DNA from: a virus
Reading direction: 5' to 3' (one strand)
Virus record (IMG/VR): IMGVR_UViG_3300020153_000130
Location: 1 to 24,002 of that record
Length of the DNA: 24,002 bases
Position numbers and translations under genes: made by a program. This document shows positions 1 through 7,056 of this stretch, piece by piece. Position 1 is the stretch's first letter, and each line of letters begins with the position of its first letter. The notes below the pieces were generated by a model that was given only the letters and a program-made list of their open reading frames with translations, did no database searches and was not told the origin of the DNA.

Positions 1-1041
1 ATGATTGATTTTAATGATTTTAAAATCTATATCACAGTTAAAGCAGGTTTAAAACCAAATAGTATTCGTCACGCCTTATCTCGAGTTAAAATTTTTTTAA
101 ATTGGTTAAAGGAAAATAAAAAAGAATTAAATCAAAAATCAACTGAAGAGTTTATCCTTTATTTAAAAAACAAAACCAATAACAATAATACTTTAAATAC
201 TTATGTGTATGCTTTAAGACAATTAAGAAATTATTTATTTCACCGGGGAATTTTAAATAACTTTTTTGAAGGGATAAGATCGTTTAAAAAATATCAACCA
301 CCAGTTATTATTTTAAGTGAAAAAGAAGTTGAAAAGATAATAAATACCGATACGACTAATAAAAAATATAAAGGTGAGAAAATAGAGAAACTTCAATTTA
401 CCCTTCAGACTCTTCGAATGTTTTTAGCCTACACCGGCTGTCGATTTGAAGAAGCGGTAACACTTGAAGTAAAATCAGTCGATTTAGAAAATCAAAGAGC
501 AATCCTTCGCTATACTAAAAACAGCGAACCCAGAAACGTTTATTTAATAAAACCATTAGCAAAAAGACTTAAAAAATTAATTGAAAATAAAAACCCTAAT
601 GATTTAGTTTTTCAAAACCTTCGAGGAAAAAAGATATATGCTACCGATTTTACAAAAGATTTAAAAAAAGCAGCAGAAAAGGCAGGAATAAAAAAAAGAG
701 TTCACCCGCATATTTTTCGCCACACATATGGGACTTTACTATATATTGCCACCCGTGATGTTGCTTTAGTTAAGGAAGTATTAGGACATAAAGACATAAA
801 ATCAACAATGACTTATGTCCATATTGCCGATGAAGTAGTTAAAGAAGGAATGTTATACCGACACCCTTTTGCTTATAAACACATTCCACCAAAAAATTAT
901 ATTGAAATAATAAAAAAAGCGATTGAACAATTTAACCTAACCGATGATAAGCGATTTGATTATTTAAAAGTATTAAAAGCAATTAATGATTTTATCTTTA
1001 ATCTTAACGAGGCTGTGCTTCCCAACTATAGAAACATTTAA
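1..1041 (+). CDS. Tyrosine recombinase / integrase (XerC/D-like)
   Basis: Site-specific recombinase of the tyrosine integrase family, 346 aa, likely for phage integration/excision or dimer resolution. An N-terminal SAM-like core-binding domain covers about residues 1-95. The catalytic domain follows, with the full residue set visible: R148 (in GCRFEE), K173, H237 and R240 (in HIFRHT), H263 (in LGHKD) and Y272 (in TYVHI). About 74 residues follow the nucleophile, longer than in a minimal Xer protein. The start codon is the first base of the window, so upstream signals and any attachment site on that side cannot be seen, and a longer start cannot be excluded. Its place just before the phage genes suggests it belongs to the element, but a host Xer protein remains possible. 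Confidence 0.9.
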   Translation: MIDFNDFKIYITVKAGLKPNSIRHALSRVKIFLNWLKENKKELNQKSTEEFILYLKNKTNNNNTLNTYVYALRQLRNYLFHRGILNNFFEGIRSFKKYQPPVIILSEKEVEKIINTDTTNKKYKGEKIEKLQFTLQTLRMFLAYTGCRFEEAVTLEVKSVDLENQRAILRYTKNSEPRNVYLIKPLAKRLKKLIENKNPNDLVFQNLRGKKIYATDFTKDLKKAAEKAGIKKRVHPHIFRHTYGTLLYIATRDVALVKEVLGHKDIKSTMTYVHIADEVVKEGMLYRHPFAYKHIPPKNYIEIIKKAIEQFNLTDDKRFDYLKVLKAINDFIFNLNEAVLPNYRNI

Positions 1042-1052
1042 TAAAAAAGTAG

Positions 1053-1058
1053 TATCAT
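1053..1058 (+). promoter_or_regulatory. Candidate -10 box (TATCAT) for the 1065 gene
   Basis: TATCAT differs from the TATAAT consensus at one base. It ends 6 nt before the ATG at 1065, so the predicted start of transcription is the start codon itself. It has neither the A-tract nor the CCATAAAATATT context of the late motif, and I see no convincing -35 hexamer. Confidence 0.3.
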
Positions 1059-1064
1059 TAAATT

Positions 1065-1304
1065 ATGATCAATGTTTATCTTGCGATAGTAATAAACTTA
1101 CTAACTAATCTAATTACCTTTCTTTTTCTTTTGCTTTACTTTCGAAAAAAAGATAAAGAAAAAGAAAAACTGTTTACCTCATATTTGGCTGAGTTGGATG
1201 ATAAAAACAAAAGACTTGAGAAAAAAATTGAAAAATTAGAAAGTTTAAAAAAGAATAATGAGAAAAAAAGAAATAAGAAAAAAAATAATAAAAACAAGCT
1301 TTGA
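1065..1304 (+). CDS. Small membrane protein with coiled-coil tail
   Basis: 79-aa protein of unknown function. Residues 5-26 form one hydrophobic membrane segment. The rest is highly charged, with a heptad-like coiled coil at about residues 30-65 and a Lys/Asn-rich end. It begins 23 nt after the integrase stop. The layout (single N-terminal membrane anchor plus cytoplasmic coiled coil) resembles many small phage membrane proteins, including holin-like or superinfection-related proteins, but nothing allows a specific assignment. No Shine-Dalgarno sequence is visible, and a TATCAT box sits 6 nt upstream of the ATG. Confidence 0.6.
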   Translation: MINVYLAIVINLLTNLITFLFLLLYFRKKDKEKEKLFTSYLAELDDKNKRLEKKIEKLESLKKNNEKKRNKKKNNKNKL

Positions 1305-1410
1305 TGGTTATAAACTTTTAATTGAAAAAATATTTAATGGAATTGGTTGGTTTGGTGTAAGAACTAAACCAAGAAAGCTTAAAAAATCGCTATTGACACA
1401 AGGAAAATAA
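1258..1410 (+). CDS. Small basic hypothetical protein
   Basis: A 50-aa reading frame (MRKKEIRKKI...LLTQGK) overlaps the end of the preceding gene by 47 nt and fills the stretch up to the next promoter. It is strongly basic at both ends with a hydrophobic, aromatic middle (IFNGIGWFG). It has no visible Shine-Dalgarno sequence and no recognised family. The long overlap and AT-rich composition mean it could be a chance frame. The putative promoter for the 1453 gene begins inside its last codons. Confidence 0.35.
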   Translation: MRKKEIRKKIIKTSFDGYKLLIEKIFNGIGWFGVRTKPRKLKKSLLTQGK

Positions 1411-1421
1411 AAGCCTAAAAT
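1393..1421 (+). promoter_or_regulatory. Sigma-70-type promoter for the 1453 operon
   Basis: TTGACA (1393-1398, perfect -35) and TAAAAT (1416-1421) are separated by 17 bp, the ideal spacing. Transcription would start near 1428, giving a leader of about 25 nt before the GTG at 1453. It is the only promoter with a consensus -35 that I found in the window, in contrast to the -35-less late motifs. It likely drives the HTH protein, methyltransferase and terminase genes. Confidence 0.6.
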
Positions 1422-1431
1422 TAAAATAGGC
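1413..1431 (+). promoter_or_regulatory. Inverted repeat over the -10 box (possible operator)
   Basis: GCCTA (1413-1417) and TAGGC (1427-1431) flank an AT-only centre. The repeat spans the -10 hexamer and the predicted transcription start, a typical operator position. The adjacent HTH protein would be a natural candidate ligand. This is inference from position and symmetry only. Confidence 0.3.
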
Positions 1432-1433
1432 GG

Positions 1434-1457
1434 CTCACGAAAAAAAATATTCGTGGG
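1434..1457 (+). promoter_or_regulatory. Leader hairpin enclosing the GTG start of the 1453 gene
   Basis: CACGAA (1436-1441) pairs with TTCGTG (1450-1455). C1434-G1457 and a T1435-G1456 wobble extend the stem, and the loop is eight A/T bases. The GTG start (1453-1455) lies inside the 3' arm, so the folded mRNA would hide the start codon. This suggests translational control. Confidence 0.35.
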
Positions 1458-1935
1458 TTATAAAAGAGAAAATTATCACTTCATTCCAACTTATTCGTTG
1501 GATTCTTGCGTTGGCGATTTTGAGCCAAGAGCTGATGATTTATTCGAAAAAATCATAGAACAAGACTACGAGGATAAATTGATTGAAAACTTTGAAGGGA
1601 TAGAAAAAGACATAGTCTCAATGGCAATGGAAGGATTTGATCTTTACCAAATCTCTCAGATTTTAGGGATAAAAACCTCAAAAATATATAAGATAAAAAA
1701 GATTCTAATGAAGAAAATCTCAAAACTTAAAGGCGTGAATCTTAAATCATCAAGAGAAAGATTTTTAGAAAAACTTCTATATCTTTATCTTCTTAAAAAC
1801 AGAAACAAAAGCGAAAAAGAAATATATGAGAATTGGGAAAAAGACGTAATTCTCAAAGAGTATAAGAGGCCGCCATATAATATTTTTGAAAACATTATTA
1901 AGGAGGTTAAAAGTTATTTAAATGAAAATGGTTAA
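1453..1935 (+). CDS. Small HTH protein resembling sigma factor region 4
   Basis: 160-aa predicted DNA-binding protein. Residues about 48-92 read as a helix-turn-helix of the sigma-70 region 4 / LuxR type: an acidic helix, then DLYQISQILGIKTSKIYKIK, then a basic helix. The ~45 residues before it are acidic, and the ~65 after it are helical and basic. No full sigma region 2 is visible, so it is not a complete sigma factor. The GTG start is the first usual start after the in-frame stop at 1408, and it lies in a hairpin. The gene ends 14 nt inside the methyltransferase gene. It could be a late-gene activator or sigma-like factor (inference), or simply a small regulator or TerS-like protein. Confidence 0.65.
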   Translation: MGYKRENYHFIPTYSLDSCVGDFEPRADDLFEKIIEQDYEDKLIENFEGIEKDIVSMAMEGFDLYQISQILGIKTSKIYKIKKILMKKISKLKGVNLKSSRERFLEKLLYLYLLKNRNKSEKEIYENWEKDVILKEYKRPPYNIFENIIKEVKSYLNENG

Positions 1936-3199
1936 TGCAACTCGTTCAGAATACTGGGAAATAGAAAAATTAAAAGAATGGGATAAAAACCCCAGAAAAG
2001 CAACTAAAAGTGCTTTAGAGAGATTAAAAAAGCATATTTTAAAGTTTAGGGTATATAAACCGTTAATCGTAACACCGGAGGGGATTGTTTTAGGTGGCAA
2101 TATGCGGCTTAAAGTTTTTAAAGAATTAGGATTAAAAAAAGTATGGGTATCAGTGGTTGAGCCAAAAAACGAAAAAGAAATGCTTGAGTATGCTTTATCT
2201 GACAACGATAGAATTGGTTATTACGATAAAGAATTATTCTTTACCAACTTTCAACACATCGAACTTGAGAAAGGATTGTTTTCAATAGACTATAAAGAAC
2301 CACTTAAACTTGATGATTTTGTTTTGATAAATGAAAAATTAAAAGAAGATGAAATACCAGAAGTTGATGAGAACAACATAAAATCAAAACCGGGTGAAGT
2401 TTATCAATTAGGACAACATCGATTAATGTGTGGAGACGCAACTAAAAAAGAAGATGTGGAAAAATTAATGGGAGGAGAAAAAGCAAATCTTATATTCACC
2501 GATCCCCCATATAATGTTGACTATCAGTCACACGGTAGTCATTCTTATTCAGAAGGTAGATTTAAACATAAGAAAATATTTAATGATAACTTATCTGATG
2601 AAAACTACTATCAATTTTTGCTTGATTCATTAAAAAATGCTTATCATTTTTCAACTGATGATTCACCTGTCTATCTTTGGTATGCTTCCAAAAATCAACA
2701 TATTGTAAGAAAAGCATTTTTAGATGCGGGTTTTTATTTTTCTCAAATTATTATTTGGGTAAAAGAACATTTTGTTTTTTCTCATCAAGATTACCAGCGA
2801 ATATATGAGCCTTGTATGTATGGATGGAAAGAAGGGAAAAACCATCAAAGAAATATTTATTTAACCAATTTAGAAGATGTAATTTTGCTTGATAAAAAGA
2901 CATTTACTGAATTAATGGATGTTTGGTATGAGAAAAGAGATAATACTGCTCAATACGAACATCCAACCCAAAAACCAGTAGGACTTTCCGGGCGAGCAAT
3001 AAGACACTCATCAAAGATAGGTGATATTGTTTTGGATTTATTTGGTGGAAGCGGCTCAACTTTGATTGCGGCTGAACAATTGGAAAGAAAAGCCTACCTT
3101 ATGGAGCTTGATCCATATTATTGCGATGTTATTAGAAAACGTTATGCAAAGTTTATTGGAAAGGAGGAGGTATGGGAAAGCGAAACCAAAGCAATATAA
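1922..3199 (+). CDS. ParB-domain / DNA methyltransferase fusion (beta class)
   Basis: 425-aa DNA methyltransferase. Residues about 10-105 are a ParB/Srx-like domain (GGNMRL at 58-63), often fused to phage methyltransferases. The catalytic part has the amino-methyltransferase motif DPPY (194-197), HPTQKP (347-352) and the AdoMet-binding FGGSGST (374-380). DPPY before FGGSG marks the beta arrangement, methylating N6 of adenine or N4 of cytosine. No restriction partner is adjacent, so it probably shields phage DNA from host restriction or marks it for packaging or replication. The start is the first ATG after an in-frame stop at 1919. AGGAGG at 1901-1906 lies 15 nt upstream, longer than ideal spacing. 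It overlaps the next gene by 28 nt. Confidence 0.93.
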   Translation: MKMVNATRSEYWEIEKLKEWDKNPRKATKSALERLKKHILKFRVYKPLIVTPEGIVLGGNMRLKVFKELGLKKVWVSVVEPKNEKEMLEYALSDNDRIGYYDKELFFTNFQHIELEKGLFSIDYKEPLKLDDFVLINEKLKEDEIPEVDENNIKSKPGEVYQLGQHRLMCGDATKKEDVEKLMGGEKANLIFTDPPYNVDYQSHGSHSYSEGRFKHKKIFNDNLSDENYYQFLLDSLKNAYHFSTDDSPVYLWYASKNQHIVRKAFLDAGFYFSQIIIWVKEHFVFSHQDYQRIYEPCMYGWKEGKNHQRNIYLTNLEDVILLDKKTFTELMDVWYEKRDNTAQYEHPTQKPVGLSGRAIRHSSKIGDIVLDLFGGSGSTLIAAEQLERKAYLMELDPYYCDVIRKRYAKFIGKEEVWESETKAI

Positions 3200-3741
3200 A
3201 AAAAACTTTACCAACACACACCAACAAAAACCAACAAAAAAAGAAAAATGTTGGTTATAGAACTTATGAGCAGTTAAAACCACTTCATCAAAAAGCGGTT
3301 GATCTAAGACTTAACGGAGTAAAGTATAGAGATATTGCTAAAGAAATTGGCGTTAAAGAACAAACAGTAAGAGAGTGGTTTATCAAAGACGGTATTTGTT
3401 ATTTTGCTTTTAATCAAATAAAAAAAGAACGAGAAAAGGAAAAAAGAGATTTATTTAAAGAAATAGATCAGCGATTAAAAGATATAGCAATTGACGCGGT
3501 GATTGTTTTGGAAAATACCGTTCGAAAAGGAAATTGGAAAGCGGCGGTTAAAGCTTTGGAGATGGCAGGTTTTGAACCAGTTCATAAAGTAGCTGATGTA
3601 ACTGAAGATGAGAAACAAAAAACGTTACAAATGTTGAAAGAAATTTTTCAAAAACATGGACGAAATAGACAAACTAACCAGTCTGTTTCAAATAAAAGGA
3701 AGGCCGGTGAAACTGACTCCGATGCAGAAGAAAATATTTGA
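3172..3741 (+). CDS. Terminase small subunit-like HTH protein
   Basis: 189-aa protein immediately before terL. A helix-turn-helix lies at about residues 29-71 (HQKAVDLRLNGVKYRDIAKE, then IGVKEQTVREWF). A long helical region follows (about 75-125) ending in KAALEM-like sequence, typical of TerS oligomerisation helices. The N-terminus is basic and Asn/Gln/Lys-rich. By position and fold it should recognise the packaging site and recruit TerL. AAGGAGG stands just upstream of the ATG. It overlaps the methyltransferase by 28 nt and TerL by 86 nt, the latter unusually long. Confidence 0.75.
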   Translation: MGKRNQSNIKKTLPTHTNKNQQKKKNVGYRTYEQLKPLHQKAVDLRLNGVKYRDIAKEIGVKEQTVREWFIKDGICYFAFNQIKKEREKEKRDLFKEIDQRLKDIAIDAVIVLENTVRKGNWKAAVKALEMAGFEPVHKVADVTEDEKQKTLQMLKEIFQKHGRNRQTNQSVSNKRKAGETDSDAEENI

Positions 3742-5008
3742 TCTTATTGCTTTTGCAAGACACCCAAGAAATCAAATAATTGCTCCAACCCAATATGGGA
3801 AATCTTTAACTGTAGCTTTGGCAGTTTTGATTCGGTCTTTGGTTGCTGGTGAGCGATTTATAATTTTAGCTCCATCAGAAAACAAAGCTCAGATAATAAT
3901 GAGTTACATTATAGATCACTGTTTTGACAATGCTTTGTTTTTAGATCAATTAGAGCTTGATCCATCGGAAAAATTAGACAGGCTTAGAAGACAAAGATCA
4001 CGAGATTATATAACTTTTAAAACAGGTGGAGGGGTAAGAACTTTAACTTTAGATGCCAGAAACACAAAAAGAAATATCGAGGCGGCAATGGGATTTGGTG
4101 GAAACAGAATTATTTTAGATGAGTCATCATTAATTGATGATACTTTATATGCAACTGTCAAAAGAATGTTGGGGGGCTACGCTTATGATGATCAGTTTCT
4201 TTTAGAGATAGGAAATCCTTTTTACCGCAATCATTTCTATCGCACTTGGCACTCGCCCACTTATAACAAGATTTTTATTGACTATAAAATTGGTTTAGAA
4301 GAAGGTCGATATTCGCCTGAGTTTATTGAAGAAATGAGGCAAGAGGCTTTTTTTGATATTTTGTATGAGTGTAAATTCCCTGATGAGGATGAGATTGATC
4401 AGCGAGGATATAGAACTTTAATAACAATGGAGCAAATAGAAAAAGCATATACCGAAACTTTACCGAAAGGAAAAAAAACTGATTGGATTTTGGGAGTTGA
4501 TATTGGAGCAGGTGGTGATTTTAATGTTTATGTTTTGCGAAATAAAGATATAGCAATTATTGAAAGTAAAAACCAAAGCAACGACACAATGACAAATGTT
4601 TTTGAAGTTGAAAGGATAATAAAGGAATATAAAATTGATCCCTCTAATGTTTTTATTGATGATACTGGAGTTGGAAAAGGTGTAACTGATAGATTAAAAG
4701 AAAAAGGAATTCGTGTTAACGCTGTCTCATTTGGTCAAGACCCTCAAGACAAGACAAAGTTTAAAAATTTAAAAGCAGAAATATACTGGGCGGCAAAACA
4801 ATGGATTGAGGCAGGAGGAAAACTTTTCAAAAACCCCAATTGGATTCAACTTCACTGGATAAAATACAAAATCTCAACTGATAAAGTTTTGCAAATAGAG
4901 CCAAAAGATGAGCTTATAAGAAGAACGGGTAAATCGCCAGACTTTGCCGATGCTTTTGCCCTAACTTTTACTCCAAGAAAACCAGAACCAAAAATTCGTT
5001 TTCTTTAG
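3656..5008 (+). CDS. terL: Terminase large subunit (TerL)
   Basis: 450-aa packaging motor ATPase and nuclease. The ATPase shows a Walker A-type loop APTQYGKS (43-50), a Walker B IILDESS (152-158) with acidic D155/E156, and an Asn-rich coupling segment near 187-192 (GNPFYRN). The C-terminal RNase H-like nuclease has the expected acidic residues: D282 in GVDIGAGGD, D335/D336 in FIDDTGVG, and D429/D432 in SPDFADAFA. Length is normal. The start at 3656 keeps the usual N-terminal GRPVKLTPMQ segment that precedes the ATPase, although it overlaps terS by 86 nt in the +1 frame. An alternative ATG at 3722 would lose that segment. Confidence 0.95.
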   Translation: MDEIDKLTSLFQIKGRPVKLTPMQKKIFDLIAFARHPRNQIIAPTQYGKSLTVALAVLIRSLVAGERFIILAPSENKAQIIMSYIIDHCFDNALFLDQLELDPSEKLDRLRRQRSRDYITFKTGGGVRTLTLDARNTKRNIEAAMGFGGNRIILDESSLIDDTLYATVKRMLGGYAYDDQFLLEIGNPFYRNHFYRTWHSPTYNKIFIDYKIGLEEGRYSPEFIEEMRQEAFFDILYECKFPDEDEIDQRGYRTLITMEQIEKAYTETLPKGKKTDWILGVDIGAGGDFNVYVLRNKDIAIIESKNQSNDTMTNVFEVERIIKEYKIDPSNVFIDDTGVGKGVTDRLKEKGIRVNAVSFGQDPQDKTKFKNLKAEIYWAAKQWIEAGGKLFKNPNWIQLHWIKYKISTDKVLQIEPKDELIRRTGKSPDFADAFALTFTPRKPEPKIRFL

Positions 5009-5033
5009 CAACTTATTTTGCAACCTACCAAAT

Positions 5034-5068
5034 AAAAAAAATACACATCTCATCCATAAAATATTTGT
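5034..5068 (+). promoter_or_regulatory. Late promoter module, copy 1 (portal)
   Basis: A8 (5034-5041), 12-nt spacer, CCATAAAATATT (5054-5065), then ATG at 5069. The -10-like TAAAAT is 5057-5062, putting the predicted transcription start exactly on the A of ATG. There is no Shine-Dalgarno sequence and no -35 hexamer. Confidence 0.65.
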
Positions 5069-7018
5069 ATGAATCCACTAAACTTTTTTAAAACAATTGC
5101 TAAGGCTTTAAGTCGAAAACCAGTTTTTTCCAGTATTTTTATTCCTTGGGGAATTGGTCGATCGTTTACAAGACGTGATTATTACTATGGTATTGTTTTT
5201 TCATGTATTGATGCTATTGCACAAAATGTTGCGGCTACTCGATTTTTTTTAGTTAAAAAAGATGATAAAACTCAAGTTAAAGAAGAAGAACACCCATCAA
5301 TTAAACTTTTATATAAACCAAACCCTTTTCAGTCATCTTATGATTTTTTTTATCTTATTTCTTCTCATATTGATGCTTTTGGAAAAGCATATATCTATCC
5401 AGTTTTAGATGGCAAAGGAGAACCTAAAGAACTTTGGCTTTTAGATCCACAAAAAACAAAACCAGTGCCAGGAAAAGAAAGCTTATTGGAAGGTTATGTT
5501 TATTACAACTTAAAAGGTGAAAAAATACCATTTGAAGTTCATCAATTAATTGAAATAAAAAGACAAAATCCATTTAATCAAATAGAAGGCATATCAACGA
5601 TTGAAATGGCCAAACACTCAATTGAGGGCGATATAAACGCAGTTGAGTGGAATAAAAACTTTTTTGAAAATGGAGCAATGCCATCTGGGGTTTTATCAAC
5701 TGAACAAGAGTTGTCAGAAGAAGCATTTCAAAGACTAAAAAAACAATGGCAAGAGCGGTATCAGGGAAAAGAAAACGCTCATCGGCCAATGATTTTAGAA
5801 GCAGGCCTTCAATGGACTTCTTTGACCATAAAACAAAAAGATATGGATTTTATAGAACAAAGACGTTTTTCTCGCGATGAGATTTTATCTATCTTTAAAG
5901 TCCCAAAAACAGTTTTGGCAATAACCGATGATGTAAACAGAGCTAATGCTGAGGCCTCAGAATATGTTTTTGCCAAAAGAACCATTGAGCCAAGACTTCG
6001 ACTTATCTTTGATAAATTAAATCAGTTTTATATGCCGTTATTTGCCGATGGTGACAAATATACCTTGCGATTTGAGGACCCAACACCAGAAAATGTAGAA
6101 CTTAAACTTAAAAAATGGGAAACGGGACTTAGAGCTGGATTTTTAACCATAAATGAAGTAAGAGCTGAAGATAAAAAAGAACCGGTAAAAGGTGGCGATG
6201 TGATTTATATTCCTTTCAACTTGATGCCGTTGTCTTCTGAGGAAAATAAAGACAGCAAAGAAGAAACAAAGACAATTAAAACTAAAGCGGTTGATCATAC
6301 ACCTTTAAGAGATGAGACTTTACGAAGATTGGAAGGCCAATATCGGGCAAAACTTGATGAACTTTTTAGAAAACTAACATCAGAAATTAGAAAAAAGAAA
6401 AAGAGCATAAAGAAAAAACAAGAGGATCCATTACTTGATGAGATTATTGCCGACATTTATCCAGACACAACTGAATGGAAAAAATTATTTACCACAATCA
6501 CCTTTGATTTGGGAGTTCAGGCTACTCAAGCGGCAATTGATCATGTGGTGCAAACTTATGGTATTCAAAGAATGACTGATCCAGCATATAAAAAAGTTAT
6601 TGACTGGCTTAAAAAAAGAATAGACACAACCGCCAAAGAAGTTGATCAAACATTATACAACCGGGCAAGAGAGATAATTGCCAGAAACTTAGCTGATGAT
6701 CTTTTAGATGTTGAAAAAATTCGTGAAGAAGTGGCCAACGTAATTGATGATGAAAGATACTGGAGAGTGGAGCGAATTGTAAGAACTGAACTTTTTACCG
6801 CTTATTCAGAAACAGAATACCAAAGTTATCTTCAATCAGGAACGGTTAAAAACCTAAAATGGATTGCGGCGGAAGATGAGCGAACTTGCCCAATATGTAT
6901 GGAAAACCATTTAAAAGTTGTTGGACTTGGTGAGGAATTTCCAAGCGGGCATACTCACACACCCGCACACATTCAATGTCGTTGCTCATCAATTCCAACT
7001 TTAGATGAAAAAACCTAA
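5069..7018 (+). CDS. Portal protein fused to a MuF-type head morphogenesis domain
   Basis: 649-aa protein. Residues 1-390 match the HK97-family portal layout: an RDYYYGIVFSCIDAIAQNVA-type N-terminal helix, a central SRDEILSIFKVPKTVLAI clip/crown segment and the conserved NRANAEASEYVF segment. The portal dodecamer forms the DNA entry vertex. Residues about 470-649 are a Mu gpF-like domain ending with four cysteines, C607/C610 and C637/C639 (TCPIC...QCRC), likely a zinc site. The two genes are separate in many phages, so this is a fusion. The linker at about 395-470 is Lys-rich. It is preceded by late promoter copy 1 and followed by copy 2. Confidence 0.92.
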   Translation: MNPLNFFKTIAKALSRKPVFSSIFIPWGIGRSFTRRDYYYGIVFSCIDAIAQNVAATRFFLVKKDDKTQVKEEEHPSIKLLYKPNPFQSSYDFFYLISSHIDAFGKAYIYPVLDGKGEPKELWLLDPQKTKPVPGKESLLEGYVYYNLKGEKIPFEVHQLIEIKRQNPFNQIEGISTIEMAKHSIEGDINAVEWNKNFFENGAMPSGVLSTEQELSEEAFQRLKKQWQERYQGKENAHRPMILEAGLQWTSLTIKQKDMDFIEQRRFSRDEILSIFKVPKTVLAITDDVNRANAEASEYVFAKRTIEPRLRLIFDKLNQFYMPLFADGDKYTLRFEDPTPENVELKLKKWETGLRAGFLTINEVRAEDKKEPVKGGDVIYIPFNLMPLSSEENKDSKEETKTIKTKAVDHTPLRDETLRRLEGQYRAKLDELFRKLTSEIRKKKKSIKKKQEDPLLDEIIADIYPDTTEWKKLFTTITFDLGVQATQAAIDHVVQTYGIQRMTDPAYKKVIDWLKKRIDTTAKEVDQTLYNRAREIIARNLADDLLDVEKIREEVANVIDDERYWRVERIVRTELFTAYSETEYQSYLQSGTVKNLKWIAAEDERTCPICMENHLKVVGLGEEFPSGHTHTPAHIQCRCSSIPTLDEKT

Positions 7019-7022
7019 AAAG

Positions 7023-7056
7023 AAAAAAAATTAATAGTTGTCCATAAAATATTTAT
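7023..7056 (+). promoter_or_regulatory. Late promoter module, copy 2 (prohead protease)
   Basis: A8 (7023-7030), 11-nt spacer, CCATAAAATATT (7042-7053), ATG at 7057. TAAAAT is 7045-7050, so the predicted start of transcription equals the A of ATG. No Shine-Dalgarno sequence is present. Confidence 0.65.

Noticed and set aside
1-1064. Attachment site or tRNA beside the integrase
   Set aside because: No tRNA-like sequence or repeated core could be recognised on either side, and the window starts at the integrase ATG.
1347-1372. TTGGTTT/AAACCAA inverted repeat as a terminator or operator
   Set aside because: Seven-base arms with a 12-nt loop, no T run, located inside a possible small gene; chance is plausible in AT-rich DNA.
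5054-5071. CCATAAAATATT as an archaeal TATA box
   Set aside because: An archaeal TATA element lies about 26 nt before the transcription start; here the box ends only 6-9 nt before ATG, and several genes use Shine-Dalgarno sequences, which fits a bacterial -10 better.
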